Below, in pieces: positions 44,489 to 56,793 of a stretch of 64,000 nt of DNA (positions are counted from its first letter, which is position 1; every line of letters starts with the position of its first letter). The translations under genes and the position numbers were made by a program. The notes under the pieces are model-generated. The model did not search any database. It was not told the DNA's origin and worked only from the letters and a program-made list of their open reading frames with translations. The DNA comes from Aedes albopictus (Eukaryota > Arthropoda > Insecta > Diptera > Culicidae), in contig NC_085137.1 of assembly GCF_035046485.1 (NCBI RefSeq), positions 43,207,155 to 43,271,154 on the forward strand, given 5' to 3'.

Positions 44489-45258
44489 GGGGGATTAGGG
44501 GTATAATGGACACCCTAAGCAAATGAGTATGTTAGGCCTGTATAACAGACAAAAACTTAACATATTATCAGTTGGCTTACAACTTCAACTTGTTTCCTAC
44601 GTATTTGAATCATTTACAGCAGGTAGAATGTCATTATTGTGAAGAAATAATGAATTGTAAACCGTGTGTTTTTTGGGGCTGGCAGGAAAGGTACGGGGCG
44701 AAATGGACACCCCTGCATATTTTATGCTGTATCTTTGAGAATATCGACCAGATAAGTAATTTGCCAACGGAGATCAATACCACAGATATAATACTCCATC
44801 TTAGACGAGTTTACATAGCTTCAAAGTTAATTAAATAAATTTTAGGCTAAAATAATCGGATTGAATTTTTCAAACTCTCTAAAACGCCTAACACTATGCA
44901 ACGCGCGTACATCCATTCATAATTGCCAGTGTTCATTTCGCCCCGAATAGACTACAACATTGAAATTGCTTTTTTCAGTGTGTTCTGATCAAAAATATGA
45001 TACTTCATCCATTGCTAAATCTACGTATACATGTAGATAAGCTAACAATTCACTTATTTGTATGGTGGACACACTGAATCACTCGTAAAACCTATTTGCT
45101 GCTGCTTAGAAATTATAAGAAATCCACCATATGAAAAACATACTTCAATTTCAATGATATTTTGGTTATTTTGAAGGAACACAAAAGGTACTTTTGAAAA
45201 ATAGAACAATGACTTGTTCCATTTCGCCCCGGGTGTCCGTTATGCTGTCAAATCCCCC
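44489..45258. mobile_element. MITE with GGGGGATT ends
   Basis: Left GGGGGATTAGGGGTATAATG then GACACCC; right end is the inverse with changes (GGGTGTCC ... AATCCCCC). Internal copies of the motif GGGGCGAAATGGACACCC-like sequence occur near 44695, 44937 and 45225. The right edge is certain to a few bases; target duplication unclear. Confidence 0.65.
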
Positions 45259-45927
45259 TTCTGCCTTGCGTAAGTAGTCTTTATTGTAAACAAAGCTAGT
45301 TCTGCCTTTTTGTGCTTTTTTGCAACTTTAGTGCCGTTAAGGACAGACTTGTTAGAATCCCAAAATGGCCGACTTTGGTACCTACTCACGATTTCGAGCG
45401 CACAAATCTCTTCGTATACAAAACCAGCACACGTGTTCTTCTTATTTTAAGTATATATCAAGTGAGCAAGAACTGAACAATGAAATGCACTGTTGTTTGA
45501 AGCTTGTTTATTGAGATTTGTGCGTCTGAAGTGCTGATGTACTTTCGAAGCGAGATTTCAAGACGTTTATCCTTAACTAGTTGTTGAAAGACCTTCTTAG
45601 GATAAGCACGTGGTGGAATTATCGCCTGACACAGTTTTTTTTACGTTGCTGGGCTCCCTTAATGGGGTGTATCACGATAGTTGTTTTAAAACAGCAAAAT
45701 TTTTAACGTTTTCGAAAAACGTTTTGAAGCTTCCATAGCCGTCACTTCAAAAACAGAGTTTGCATGCAACACTTTATTGACAACGATTTGAAGTGGACAA
45801 TAATTGTGTAGATGAAGTGTTGGTTTCAAAGATGTTGTCGTTTCTGCTAAGGGGGGCATATTATACTTATTAACCCCACAAATGGTTACACTTCGGTTAT
45901 TTTAAATAAAACATTCTACAGGGAGTA
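45259..45927. other. unassigned stretch
   Basis: No gene or repeat recognised. Confidence 0.35.
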
Positions 45928-46038
45928 GGGTAAAAGCACTAGACTTCACCACTGCTCTAGTCTTCTCCCCCTCCATTCAAATTCCATTTTCTATGTATGA
46001 AGTGGCGAAGATTAGAGCGAAATCTAGTATTTTTACCC
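45928..46038. mobile_element. 111-bp palindromic MITE
   Basis: Ends GGGTAAAAGCACTAGA and GGGTAAAAATACTAGA (inward from the right), TA on both sides (45926-45927, 46039-46040). Confidence 0.8.
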
Positions 46039-46194
46039 TATCTACCAAAATATCCTCTCTAATTTCGCCACCATGTGACAAAAACTGTATCAATTACTTA
46101 GTCAACAAAAACCCGTTGGAAACTGGTAAAAACTTTGAAATTAGAATACACATTATGTTTGATTAATTGGCAAATTGAGAGATGAAATTATGAA

Positions 46195-46262
46195 AATAAG
46201 TTCTAGAGGGATACCAACCCACGACTATGTATTCCCTAGACCGGTGCTTTACCCTACTTGAA
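46195..46262 (-). repeat. tRNA-derived SINE head fragment
   Basis: Minus strand: GGTAAAGCACCGGTCTAGGG, ATACATAGTCGTGGGTTGG, matching the head at 1375-1458 (AAAGCGCCGGCTAGCGAATA, GTCGTGGGTTCGAACC). Confidence 0.5.
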
Positions 46263-46399
46263 GATTTTAATCAAACTTTCTGCGTCTTCTTATCTTCAAG
46301 GTTTCCGTTGCATCAGCATATTTGTATAAGTCTGTAAAGAGCAACGTGGATATGAATTTAGCTGGAACTCTCCTTGAAGTGTTTAAAAATATAGCTGAG

Positions 46400-47175
46400 A
46401 GATTGCAGGGCTATCAAGATGATTTCAGAGGGGTTTCGGGTGCTTCAGTTTCAAATGGCTTTAGCAAGATTTTATAAACGTTTTATAGAGTTTCGAGATA
46501 TTTCAGGAGATACCAAAGAGATTTATGGTGTTTCAGAGGGGTTTCAGGGTGATCCAGTGAGGGTTAAGGGAATTCCTGGAGGTTTCATATATTTTCAGAA
46601 GAGGTGGGCGTATCAGAGGGTACTTCAGATGATTTATGGGGTTTCATGGAGATTCCTGAGAAGTTTCCGATTGCATTTGTTCTAAGGCGTATAAGTTGTT
46701 TTCAGAGGATTAGGAGACGTATCCGGGAGTTTCAATTGATTTCAACCTTCCTTTTGCATCAGGTTGGCAGCAGCTCGTTGACGTAGTGCACGGTTTGAAC
46801 AAAATATGACCCTGATGCCAAAGAAGGGTTGAGATGATTTCAAAGAAATTCCAAGGTGTTTAGGGCCTTTTTGAAATGTCTAGGGACTCAAAGAGCAAAT
46901 GGCTGTTCAGGATGGTTAAACCCTCTATGAACGATGGAAACGAAACGAAACATCAAAACGTTTCAAGCGGATTCAGGGAACTTCAGAAGCTTCTTGATGG
47001 TGTTCCATGGTGGTTGCAAAGGGTTTGAAGAGATTACCAGTGGAGTTTTAGGGATGAGGGATGATGGGGCTGCAAGGAGTTTAATATGGTTTCAGGGTGT
47101 TTCAGAAGAGTTTCCGGGGCGTTTAGTTGGATTTCAGACAGGTTTCAATGCGTTTCAGGCAATTTCAGTGGTTTA
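46400..47175 (+). repeat. degenerate array with GTTTCAG core
   Basis: Repeated GTTTCAG(A/G)GGG-type words at irregular spacing near 12-15 bases. Similar in style to the 12-bp arrays but with a different core. Open frames in it are artefacts. A palindromic mini-element (46741-46833) is inserted. Confidence 0.55.
46741..46833. mobile_element. palindromic mini-element, copy 2
   Basis: TTCAACCTTCCTTTTGCATC at the left, TGATGCCAAAGAAGGGTTGA at the right, and GAGCTGCTGCCAACCT-like inner sequence; diverged relative of 15598-15694. Confidence 0.6.
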
Positions 47176-48475
47176 ACAAACAGTACTGCTCCCGCATTAA
47201 TCACCCACTCACCAACCCACTCAAACCAAACAAACAAGACGGCGCACAGTGCAGTGTAGCTTGGTCAAAGAGACGAATAGAATAATTTTGCCAAACTTAA
47301 CCGAGTGGAAATTAAGCAGTATTGCCCCTTTGAATGTTTACAGACTTATGAGATATTCTGTTATTTCACGGGCACAGTTTAAAAAAAAAAACAATGTTAA
47401 ATCTCAATTAAAATCTAGTTTTGCACAATATTGTTGACATTTGTCTCACGGTGCGCAGCTTTATTTACGTTTTTGACAATTTTCTCTCTTCTCTTCCCTC
47501 TCACTTTTTCTCTCAAATCATGTCAATCCACCGTGATATGCAAATATTGCAATGAAAATATTATATTCAATAATATTTAAATATTGCAATGAAAATATTA
47601 TATTCAAAACATTTGATATGATTGGACAAGATACTACTTTGTTGTATCCTAGGGTGGGCGATCTTAGTCTCGAACACCTATTCTCCCCCCTTTCTCTTCT
47701 CATTTTACTCTCTCGCTCTCTTGTGCAACTTTTGATACTTGGGGCACGTTATGGGAGGTTTTTTTTGCTTATTTCTCCGAAACCGTGATTTGATCTCGCG
47801 ATCCTCGGGTAACAGAACCGCGCTACAGTATAAGCTATAGATGATCAGATAATGTGCGTTGATTTTTTGATCTATTTCAGGCTCAACACCAGCAGTTGTC
47901 TTGTTTAACCCCGTGAAACATTAATCATGGGAAACGCATCAGGGGAGATTTATTTGCAAAAGGCCTCTTTATTTTCATTGATTACCTCCGTATGCTACCC
48001 ATTACTAAAAGGATACCCGAATGATGCCGGTCCTACTAGCCATGACACATAAATTAGAACGTTGTTTTCGTGTTATTGTGATGTACTTTTAGGGTGAAAC
48101 ATCAAGAGATCCCACTGCAGTTTTGCATACAAACTTTAGAGGCACAAATCAGACGAACGAAGCATCGAAGCAAGCCGCACTTGTTTATCCTGGCTTTGCT
48201 CACTTGCAAAAAGAGGCTGCTTTTCCAAATCGAGCGCATTTGAAAACGTGAGTAGGGGTACAAGTCGGCCATTGTGGCAGCCATATTTGTTTTCTTTGAA
48301 GTTTCTCCTTAGCATCATTTGTCTCTCCTGGCAGTTCTGTGGCATTAACATAGCAGTTTAGATGCATGTTCACCAAAATATATCGAGCATTTCAAATGCT
48401 ACGCAACAGCTGTCAGATATTAAGCAGCATTTCGATTGCTTATTTATCTTATCGTTGTTTTGATCACCGTTTACT
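47176..48475. other. unassigned stretch with a 36-bp duplication
   Basis: At about 47543-47612 a 36-bp unit beginning ATATTGCAATGAAAATATT is tandemly duplicated. Otherwise no gene, RNA or transposon recognised. A weak tRNA-like B-box at about 47770 on the minus strand is too degenerate to call. Confidence 0.45.
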
Positions 48476-48905
48476 TTATCTTTATGGGATTCAATTGGTG
48501 TTTTTCGGTGATGATTTAAAACTCACTTTTACTCTTCCTTACGTTTCAACCTACTTCATTGCTTTCGGTCATCTTCAGAAGATTCCGGAATTAAGTGTAC
48601 CGCATTGACAAACGAACATCCGGCGGAATCTTCTGAAGATGACCGAAAGCAATAAAGTAGGAGGCTGTCCATAAACCACGTGGACATGAGGGAGGGGGGG
48701 GGGGGTTCGGCCAATGACCATTTTGTATGGAAGAAAAAAAATTGTATGGACTAATGACCACGCGGGGGGGGGGGGGTTGAGAAGTCCCAAAAAAATGACC
48801 ACGTGGTTTATGGACAGCCCCTAGGTTGAAACGTTAAGAAGTGTAAAAAATGAGTTTTAAATCATCACCGAAATACACCAATTGAATCCCATAAAGATTG
48901 CTTAT
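48476..48905. mobile_element. inverted-repeat element split by a MITE
   Basis: CTTTATGGGATTCAATTGGTG near 48480 returns in inverse near 48885, and TTTCGGTGATGATTTAAAAC likewise. An inner hairpin has arms TCTTCAGAAGATTCCGGAA / GGCGGAATCTTCTGAAGA. The element is interrupted by the MITE at 48660-48821. Confidence 0.75.
48660..48821. mobile_element. MITE with GGCTGTCCATAAACCACGTG ends
   Basis: Inverted ends GGCTGTCCATAAACCACGTG, with two long G runs inside. TA (possibly TAGG) flanks both sides; the outer element gives the empty site AAAGTAGGTTGAAACG. The first 20 bases of the arms are identical. Confidence 0.88.
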
Positions 48906-49020
48906 TTTGGGCAGCTAAGCAGTCGAACTGCTTTTATAAAGCAGTAAGCAGCTGGAATGCAGTTTTGAAACTGAAATAATGCTTATTTAAATGCTTATTG
49001 GTTACCTGGGAAGGCCATTG

Positions 49021-50645
49021 CACAGTGGTCCACGAACCAGATTTACGAGGAAAGATGCATTCAACGCCTTCAAATGAGTTTTTAGGCAAATATGGTCTTC
49101 TACAAAGTTGTCCCTAATAATACGGCCCTCTTTAAAATGTGCATGTAAATTAGGGTGGTCCATATTTTCAAAGAAATTGGTAACCAAACATTTTTATTTG
49201 CAGGAATAACTGTATACATGCTTTGGAAAAGATGTAAATCTATCAATTTTGAGCAAGTTTTCCGAAGACTTTTATTATGCAGCTTTAAAATAGACCGATC
49301 TGGAGGTATTTTTCTAAATAAGCTTAGGGTGGTTCAAGAAAAACCGGTTTTCTGGCGTTAACTTTTTCAGTTTAGATTTTTCATCAAAGTCGCCCAAGAA
49401 ACACTTGTAGAGCATTTGAAGACGCGTCGTTTCGTGCGCTGAGATGATCGCTATCTTCTTTGGTTCAAAAGTTATAGGCATTTTTTTAAATCATAGTTTT
49501 TTAAAAAGGTGTTATGACGGGTTGGGGCAAACATAAAAAATATCTTTTGCCCGCATTCAAAAGAAGAAATGTTGTTATAAAACATATCCAAAAAATAGAG
49601 GGGTGTTATTTTTGTAACTCAAGTGAAAAATACTTGAAAAGTGCCTATTTTTTCTAGAAAATCATCAATATCTTTTGAACGGAATGACGTAGTAACATTC
49701 TCATCGCACGAAAATGCGCGTTTTTTAAAGCTCTAAAAGTTATTCCTAGGCGACTTTGACGAGAAATTTGAAACAAAAAAGATAAAGCAATAAAACGTTT
49801 TGTTCTAGCGTCACCCTATGAAAACTATGGGAAAATGCTCCAAATTTGGTCAAAACAGTTTAAACCCTTTATCTCTTTTGTTTCAAATATCTCATCAAAG
49901 TTGTCCAAGAACCAGTTTTAGAGCTTTAAAAAACGCAGCAATTTCATTCGCTGAGAATGTTGCTACGTCATTCCGTTCAAAAGATATTGATGATTTTCTA
50001 GAAAAAATAGGCACTTTTCAAGTATTTTTTACTTGAGTTACGAAAATAACACCCCTCTAATTTTTTGATATGTTTTATAACAACCTTTCTTCTTTTGAAT
50101 GCGGGCAAAAGATATTTTTTATGTTTGCCCCATCCGTTATAACACTTTATTAAAAAAACTATGTTTTTTTTAGAAAAATGCCTGTAACTTTTGAAACAAA
50201 AGAGATAACGACCATCTCAGCGCACGAAACAACGCGTCTTCAAATGCTTTACAAGTGTTTCTTGGGCGACTTTGATGAAAAATCGGAAATGAAAAAGCTT
50301 ACGCCAGAAAACCGGTTTTTATTGAACCACCCTAAGCTTATTCAGAAAAATACCTCTAGATCGGTCAGTTTTAAAGCTACATAAAAAGTGTCTTCAGCAA
50401 ACTTGCTCAAAATTGATAGATCTACAACGAAGATCTATTCCGAAGAATGTATATAGTTATTCTTGCTAATTAAAAAGTTTGGTTACCAATTGCTTTGAAA
50501 ATATGGACCACCCTAATTTTCATGTATATTGAAAAGAGGGCCTTATTTTTAGAAACAACTTTGTAGAAGACCATATCTTCTTAAAAAATCATTTGAAGGC
50601 GCTGCATGTATCTTTTCTCGTAAATCTGGTTCGTGGACCATTGTG
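49021..50645. mobile_element. 1.6-kb foldback element with arms of about 770 bp
   Basis: Ends CACAGTGGTCCACGAACC and CACAATGGTCCACGAACC (inward from the right). The two arms run to about 49790 and from about 49866, leaving a loop of roughly 75 bases. CATTG flanks both sides (49016-49020, 50646-50650), a possible 5-bp duplication. No coding capacity. Arms differ by scattered substitutions, so it is not an assembly artefact. Confidence 0.85.
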
Positions 50646-53600
50646 CATTGGTTGAATATAGGGAGCTTCAAGAAGTTCCTGAGGATATCTCTTGAGTTTC
50701 AGGAAAGGGGGTAACTAGTAATTTTCCTTTCTTTGTATGATAAGCTTTTCTTCTGAGAAATACAGGCATAATTATGGAGGCGATCAATAAAACATAGCTG
50801 GGCTTCTAGGTATTATGTTGGGATGGTCTCTCGCATGACTGCATTTAGTATTACGCCGTTTGAAATCTAGCCAAACAACTATTTCAGTCATATGCCATTT
50901 CAGCTTTTTGACATTTTTAGCTTTTCGAGATTTGGCCCTATGTATTCAACCTTCTGTGATTTTTTGTCCGGCCATTTGGCCGAATATTATTTGGCCAAAC
51001 AAGTCATTTTCCCGAATTAGGATCGAAAAAAATAAAGGTGCAAGCAAACTACGGTCCGGATAATCAAGAGCGGGCTTCAAATGGTTGCTAAAATTTTTAT
51101 TGAGAACTTTCTCTTGATCATGTTTATATCTGAGATTTTTCTTTCTTTATATTATAGGCTATTCTTTAATGTTAAATTGATGTAGCGAACAATTACATGA
51201 CCACTTAACGTCATCATTCCTTCATCGGTCAAACAGCATTCGAAAGATCACTAGTTACGTTTGTAAATTCGTTGTTCTATACTGAAGAGAGTCGTTTTAG
51301 AACATTCCGAAGATATGTATTGCTCTTATTTAAGGGGTAATATATGGTAAGGTCGAGCAAAAAGTCGATTTTTTATTCTTTTATCTTAAAGTATGGGTTC
51401 TAAAGAATGATGTGTCAAATTTTCATAAAGATCCAAGAAGTAAAAGTTAAGATATAGCGTTTTGCGGCTTGCTTCCTTATGGGCGCGTAGTGCAAACTTG
51501 AAACTTGATGTTTCCTAAATATGAAAGTTCAAAAATAAAGTTGTCAAAAAATAGTGTTTTACGAGAACGGTTCTAGCATCGCGGAAGATTAACCAATATA
51601 ATAAGTTAATAAATAGTCAAAATTTAAGAATTTCTGATGCATTCTATGCAGAGTTACAGCATGTTGAACTTTTTTGTGAGAGAAAAAAAATTTGCCTATC
51701 CCAAACATTTTGGGCATCCCCTGTAACACTGTTCGATCCCCATATCAGAATATTTTATAATTGCGCTCGTTTCCTTTACTCGGAGTTTATCGAAACTTCG
51801 AAAAATATCTTAAAATTTCCAATAAACTTGTTATTTTTCCGCTGTTTGTGCCTTCATACTCACCTCAATTCCCCCCGCAAGAATAAATGAAAAACGATTG
51901 AAAACTCAGAAACAACATCTTGTTTATCTTTTCGCACCTTGATCTGCTTATTTCAGCTTATTTGTGCTTCGCTACTCTACACCACCTCGCTCCATTCGTC
52001 CATTCTTCATTTCTGCGAATATCACGCAGTGTGCCCCAGTTTTGCCATCGGGCATCCATTCACAAAAAGTCGAAAAGTTTCACCAGTACCTAGCACCATC
52101 CGGTATGTATTCATATGGCAGCGGCGCCACGGTGCGCACCGATAGTCATCGAACAGCGAGCGATAAAGCTGCCGCAGTGGCGAAACTTTTTCCGAAACCA
52201 TCAATGGAGAGTTGTTATTTCGTTATCGCGGTGTGGTGAGGGAACTAATTTTAGACGACTTCGATCCGGGGGTTGATCTCAGCTCTAAACCAATCCAATA
52301 AGAAAGTCAATGACTTTCTGTTTTGCGTTCGCTAGTCACGCTCTGTAGAAATTTGCTTCCCAATCAAATTTTGAGCAGTCTTAACTTGCGAAAGCCTAAA
52401 TGAATCGATATGAAATATTCGCTGATTTGATTCGTTTAGTTGAGAATAATACCTCAATTGGAACAAACGATCAACGAGAAAGCACAAACCAGCTTATAGT
52501 TTCAGTTTTCGATACGATCCAGCATATAATAACTCTACTATTGCTTTTCTGGTAGTTGAAAGGTTTTCCAGTAACTTACCTTACCGGGACCGCACTGCCT
52601 ACATGGTTCTGAAGGGTTCAGAACAGCATTTCATGTTCAGCAATTGAATGGCATAACAGACGCTGTTTGAGTTCCACCTCCATTACAAACTCTCGAGACG
52701 CACCAACCTCCTCAATCTAGCTCATTAGCTAGTTGTGTCACCACATTCTCTGTTGGGCAAGAGTAAGCATATTCCAAGTTCAATTTCTTGCCCGTTGTTT
52801 CATGCCAAAAGGCATTGCTGTTTAACCATAATCTTCCATTTTCGGTTTCTGTAACGTTTTTTTGGGAATAACTTCAAAGATATAAATTGAAGAATGAGAA
52901 GTAAAGCATGGTTAATATAACTCCTACTTTCGCTTACTGATAAAATCACGTCAATTCCATTTTCTGTTTAATCACAGACAAAAAAACAGTGTAACTATTT
53001 CTCTCTACAAATAAATAGCACATTTCAGGAAGCAACAGTGCTTTCCCCAACAAACTAGTTCATGGTGTGACACAAAGTAGGATGCAAAGCGGAAACCATT
53101 CCCTCAGACCAGCAGCGGGGTGCAACAGCGTTTGTTGTTTTCCAGAGTTGGCCGGATGCAATCAAAAAGCTTATCCAACTCGGACCGGCAGATGCCGGTG
53201 CCAAAAACAACAGAAACCGACCGAAAGTCATGAAAACTGATTGTGCCATTGTGTTGAACTGGACTCGTAAATCCCGAATGCGTGAATCCATAAATGTGAA
53301 TTGAATTTATTCGACAACTATTTCTTCACCAGGTTGCCTGCACTTCTGCTGCTTCTGCTCGTTATGTCACTAACCATATTTTTGCAGAAACTGTTCCAAT
53401 TGCACTCAAAACAGCACTAAAACTGCAATCAATTGGATGAATCTGAGTCAGGAGCGTCTGAAGATTATTTGAGCAGTTTGAAGAAAACCCAAAATAACCA
53501 TAACCATTGGATTGCTCTCGGAGTGAAGAATGACTATTATTCACACCCCCAACGATAACGATTTGCAGTTATCAGAAAGGATGACAGCAATGGCGACGAT

Positions 53601-53699
53601 GGTGATTTCAAGACCACTGTCAATGACCTTGATACGGTTATGGTGAGAAAATCATTGGGCACGGTAAAGGCTGGGTATGCTGCGCAATTCTGATTCCAT
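50646..53699. other. unassigned 3-kb stretch, with one MULE-like remnant
   Basis: 50965-51010 has CCGGCCATTTGGCCGAATA and TTTTCCCGAATTAGG, and 51140-51180 has TATAGGCTATTCTTTAATG, resembling word arrays and core of the elements at 20622 and 26806. The rest, including 51940-52250 and 53040-53300 with balanced composition, has no recognisable repeat; frames of 91 codons (51964) and 78 codons (53055, minus) carry no motif. Could contain unique host DNA. Confidence 0.35.
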
Positions 53700-54015
53700 T
53701 GTGATCCACTAGTCTCTGCCCAGCAACTCCTATCCCTACCTCCTCGCGGTACCGGCCGGAAACTATGAGCAACCTTAGTGAAGATCGGGTAACCAACCCC
53801 AGTGGGAACTTTGGTCGTAGGCTGACAGGGAAGGGGGGGATTGCTTCGGCAAACCTGAGCGTCTGTTCTCCAGGAGGAGCGGCTCACAACAGCGTCTGAT
53901 CCCCATGTTAGGGGCGGCTGATCTACGTCCAAGTGCCAGGGAAGGACTCTAAGCTCAACTGTGCACTATGGCCCTCCGGAAAGTAGGGGATTGGTGTCAG
54001 GTCCTACGAGCCAGC

Positions 54016-56022
54016 CGTAAAAAAACATTGTCACGGAAAATGAGCAACAGAATAATACGAACCGAGACCAACGGCAACGACCCCTAGCGAACAAAAAGGA
54101 CGATTGGAAACTCGGCACGTGGAACTGCCGATCTCTCAACTTCATTGGGAGCACCCGCATACTCGCCGATCTACTGAAGGACCGCGGGTTCGGCATCGTA
54201 GCGCTACAGGAGGTGTGTTGGACAGGATCCATGGTGCGAACGTTTAGAGGTAATCATACCATCTACCAGAGCGGCGGCAACACACGCGAGCTGGGAACAG
54301 ATTTGATCGTGATGCAGAGGCGCGTGATTGTGCGTGTTGAGAATCAAGGGCCAATTCTTCAACTTCTGCATAATAAACGTGCACAGCCCACACTCCGGAA
54401 GCACTGATGATGACAAGGACGCCTTTTACGCGCAGCTCGAACGCGAGTACGATCGCTGCCCAAGCCACGACGTCAAGATCATCATAGGAGATTTAAACGC
54501 TCAGGTAGGCTAGGAGGAGGAATTCAGACCGACGATTGGCAAGTTCAGCGCCCAACAGCAGACGAACGAAAACGGCCTACGACTCATTGATTTCGTCGCC
54601 TCCAAAAATATAGCCATACGTAGCACCTTTTTCCAACACAGCCTCCCTTATCGTTACACCTGGAGATCACCACAGCCGACGGAATCTCAAATCGACCACG
54701 TTCTGATTGACGGACAGTACTTCTCCGATATTATCGACGTCAGGACCTATCGTGGCACCAACATCGACTCCGACCACTATCTGGTGATGGTCAAACTGCG
54801 CCTAAAATTCTCCGTCATCAACAATGTACGGTACCGGCGACCGCCATGGTACAACCTACACGCAAAAAAATCGGTTCCGATAAACGTGAACTCCCAGTCA
54901 CGGCAACGGGAACTATGCATAGCAACGATAACAACAATAAGAAATGTACACCGTGAACTAGAGTTCACGTTTTTGAGAACGCCCATATTGACAGCTGGAA
55001 CTAGTTCCAGTTCACGGTGTATATCTGCTTGTTCTCATATTTGCGTTTGTTTGTTCACGTTTATCAGAACGGATTTCTGAGCGTGTAGAGCGACTGAAAC
55101 AACCGGATGTCGCCTCAGCATACGCGCAGAATCTCGAGGCCGCGTTGCCAGACGAGGGCGAGCTCGATGAGGCCCCTCTAAAGGACTTCTGGAGTATAGT
55201 GAAAGCAGCCATCAACGACGCAGCCGAGAGCACCATCGGGTACGTGGAACGGAACCGACGGAACGAATGGTTCGACGAAGAGTGCAGAACGGTTTTGGAG
55301 GAGAAGAACGCAGCGAGGGCGGTAATGCTGCAGCAAGGGACTCGACAGAATGTGGAACGTTATAAACAGAAGCGAAAACAGCAGACCCGCCTCTTTCGGG
55401 AGAAAAAGTGCCGCCTGGAAGTAGCGGAGTGTGAGGAAATGGAACTGCTGTGCCGTTCCCAAGAAACACGGAAGTTCTATCAGAAGCTCAACGCATCCCG
55501 TAACGGCTTCATGCCGCGAGTCGAAATATGCAGGGATAAAGACGGAGGCCTCTTGACGGACGGACGTGAGGTGATCGAAAGGTGGAAGTAGCACTTCGAT
55601 CAGCACCTGAACGGCGTGGAGAACGTAGGCACGGGAGCCCACGGCAAGGGAGGAGACGACGACGCCAGTGCAGCGGAGGACAGAAATGAACCAACTCCCA
55701 CGCTGAGGGAAGTTAAGGATGCCATTCACCAGCTCAAAACCAACAAAGCAGCTGGTAAGGATGGTATCGCAGCTGAACTTACCAAGATGGGCCCAGAAAA
55801 AATGGCCACCTGTCTGCACCGGTTGATAGTCAGGATCTGGGAAACTGAACAGCTACCGGAGGAGTGGAAGGAAGGGGTTATCTGCCCCATTCACAAGAAA
55901 GGCGACCATTTTGAATGTGAGAACTTCAGGGCGATCACTATTTTGAATGCTGCCTACAAAGTGCTATCCCAGATCATCTTCCGTCGTCTGCAACCTAAAA
56001 CGAATGAGTTCATGGGAAGTTA
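54016..56022 (+). pseudogene. RTE ORF2 remnant, endonuclease and early RT
   Basis: Recognisable blocks in order: KLGTWNCRSLN, GFGIVALQEVCW, IIIGDLNAQVG (then the stop at 54511), SQIDHVLIDGQYFSD, NIDSDHYLVMVKLR, the basic linker KQKRKQQTRLFREKK, TLREVKDAIHQLKTNKAAGK and AITILNAAYKVLSQIIF. All catalytic positions of the endonuclease (N, E, D/N, D/H) are still visible. The polymerase catalytic boxes are absent. As in copy 1, the frame opens after TAA within GTAAAAAAA without an ATG. Confidence 0.85.
54859..55085. mobile_element. 227-bp MITE with CACGC ends
   Basis: Ends CACGCAAAAAAATCGG and CACGCTCAGAAATCCG (inward from the right), both followed by GATAAACGTGAAC. TA is duplicated (54857-54858, 55086-55087); the RTE codons for NLERL show one TA in the empty site. 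The centre repeats GTGAAC/GTTCAC words. Confidence 0.92.
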
Positions 56023-56511
56023 AATCTCGGAATTGATTAATTGATAAATATTGATTGGACGATTGGTGTCTCCGGTAAAGTTATTAAATAATTCAAGGAT
56101 TTACAGAAGATGGAACGCTTGATTCGTAAATGTAACTCTGAGTGGCACAAAAGAGCAAACAAGTTTGTGCAATACATTATCTCTCTATCTTAATGGTCAG
56201 GATCATGATATGTGATGTATTAAATTTTAGTATGTTTGTTAATTTTTTTTCCTCCTTTCTCCCTCAGAGAAGCATGTTCTTCAACTATGTAATTTACGGT
56301 CTGACCCATAACCGTAGAGAGAGTCCACGCTTCCTAAAACACTACATCTTTTCTAGATACTCTTCAAGAAAAAATGGTAGAAAACACCATCCTCTTGTTC
56401 TTCTAGCAGTGTATTTTGTATTACACAAGTTTAACTTGTAATGCGAGAACGACCAATCCACGCTCGATGAAATGACCTTGCCAAAGGCACACCACACCTT
56501 CCGGTTCATCA
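56023..56511. other. unassigned stretch before the LTR element
   Basis: AT-rich, no recognised content. The last five bases before the LTR are GTGAG (56512-56516). Confidence 0.4.
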
Positions 56512-56516
56512 GTGAG

Positions 56517-56793
56517 TGTTGCGGCAAAGCAGCATCGGCTCGGAGTGCGATAGTTCATTAGTGATATGTCAAATGTAAATACCGATTGTTTAAATAGCAC
56601 TAGAATGATTTAGCTATTTAAGTTCCTTTGTATATACTTTGTAGTAATTCGTTGACCGTCCGGGAGGGCTGATGCCTCTCGGAGGTAATAAACCGTGTAT
56701 AATAGTGAATCATATCATAGCTGGACTGCATCTTGTGCTGATACCCTCCGAGCTACAAAACACCACAACGTAGGGTTGGATCCTGGCCAAACA
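56517..56793 (+). repeat. 5' LTR (277 bp)
   Basis: TGTTGCGGCAAAGCAGC to GGATCCTGGCCAAACA. Contains AGGTAATAAACCGTG, with AATAAA as possible polyadenylation signal. Differs from the 3' LTR at roughly eight positions plus a short repeat (CAGCAAAACACC). Confidence 0.88.

Larger units (their letters stand above)
53700..56022 (+). mobile_element. RTE copy 2, 3'-truncated, with MITE
   Basis: A 5' untranslated part (start uncertain, about 53700) leads to GGTGTCAGGTCCTACGAGCC and GCCGTAAAAAAA, aligning with the same place in copy 1 (about 7070-7040). The endonuclease frame begins LGTWNCRSLNFIGSTRILA at about 54110. Damage: a deletion of about 31 bases near 54330 with frameshift, a TAG at 54511, the MITE at 54859-55085, a TAG at 55588, and loss of everything after NEFMGS at 56022. 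Same subfamily as 9731-10650. Confidence 0.87.

Noticed and set aside
51964..52239. 91-residue frame as host exon
   Set aside because: Balanced composition is suggestive, but there is no recognisable motif and no convincing acceptor/donor pair or start context.
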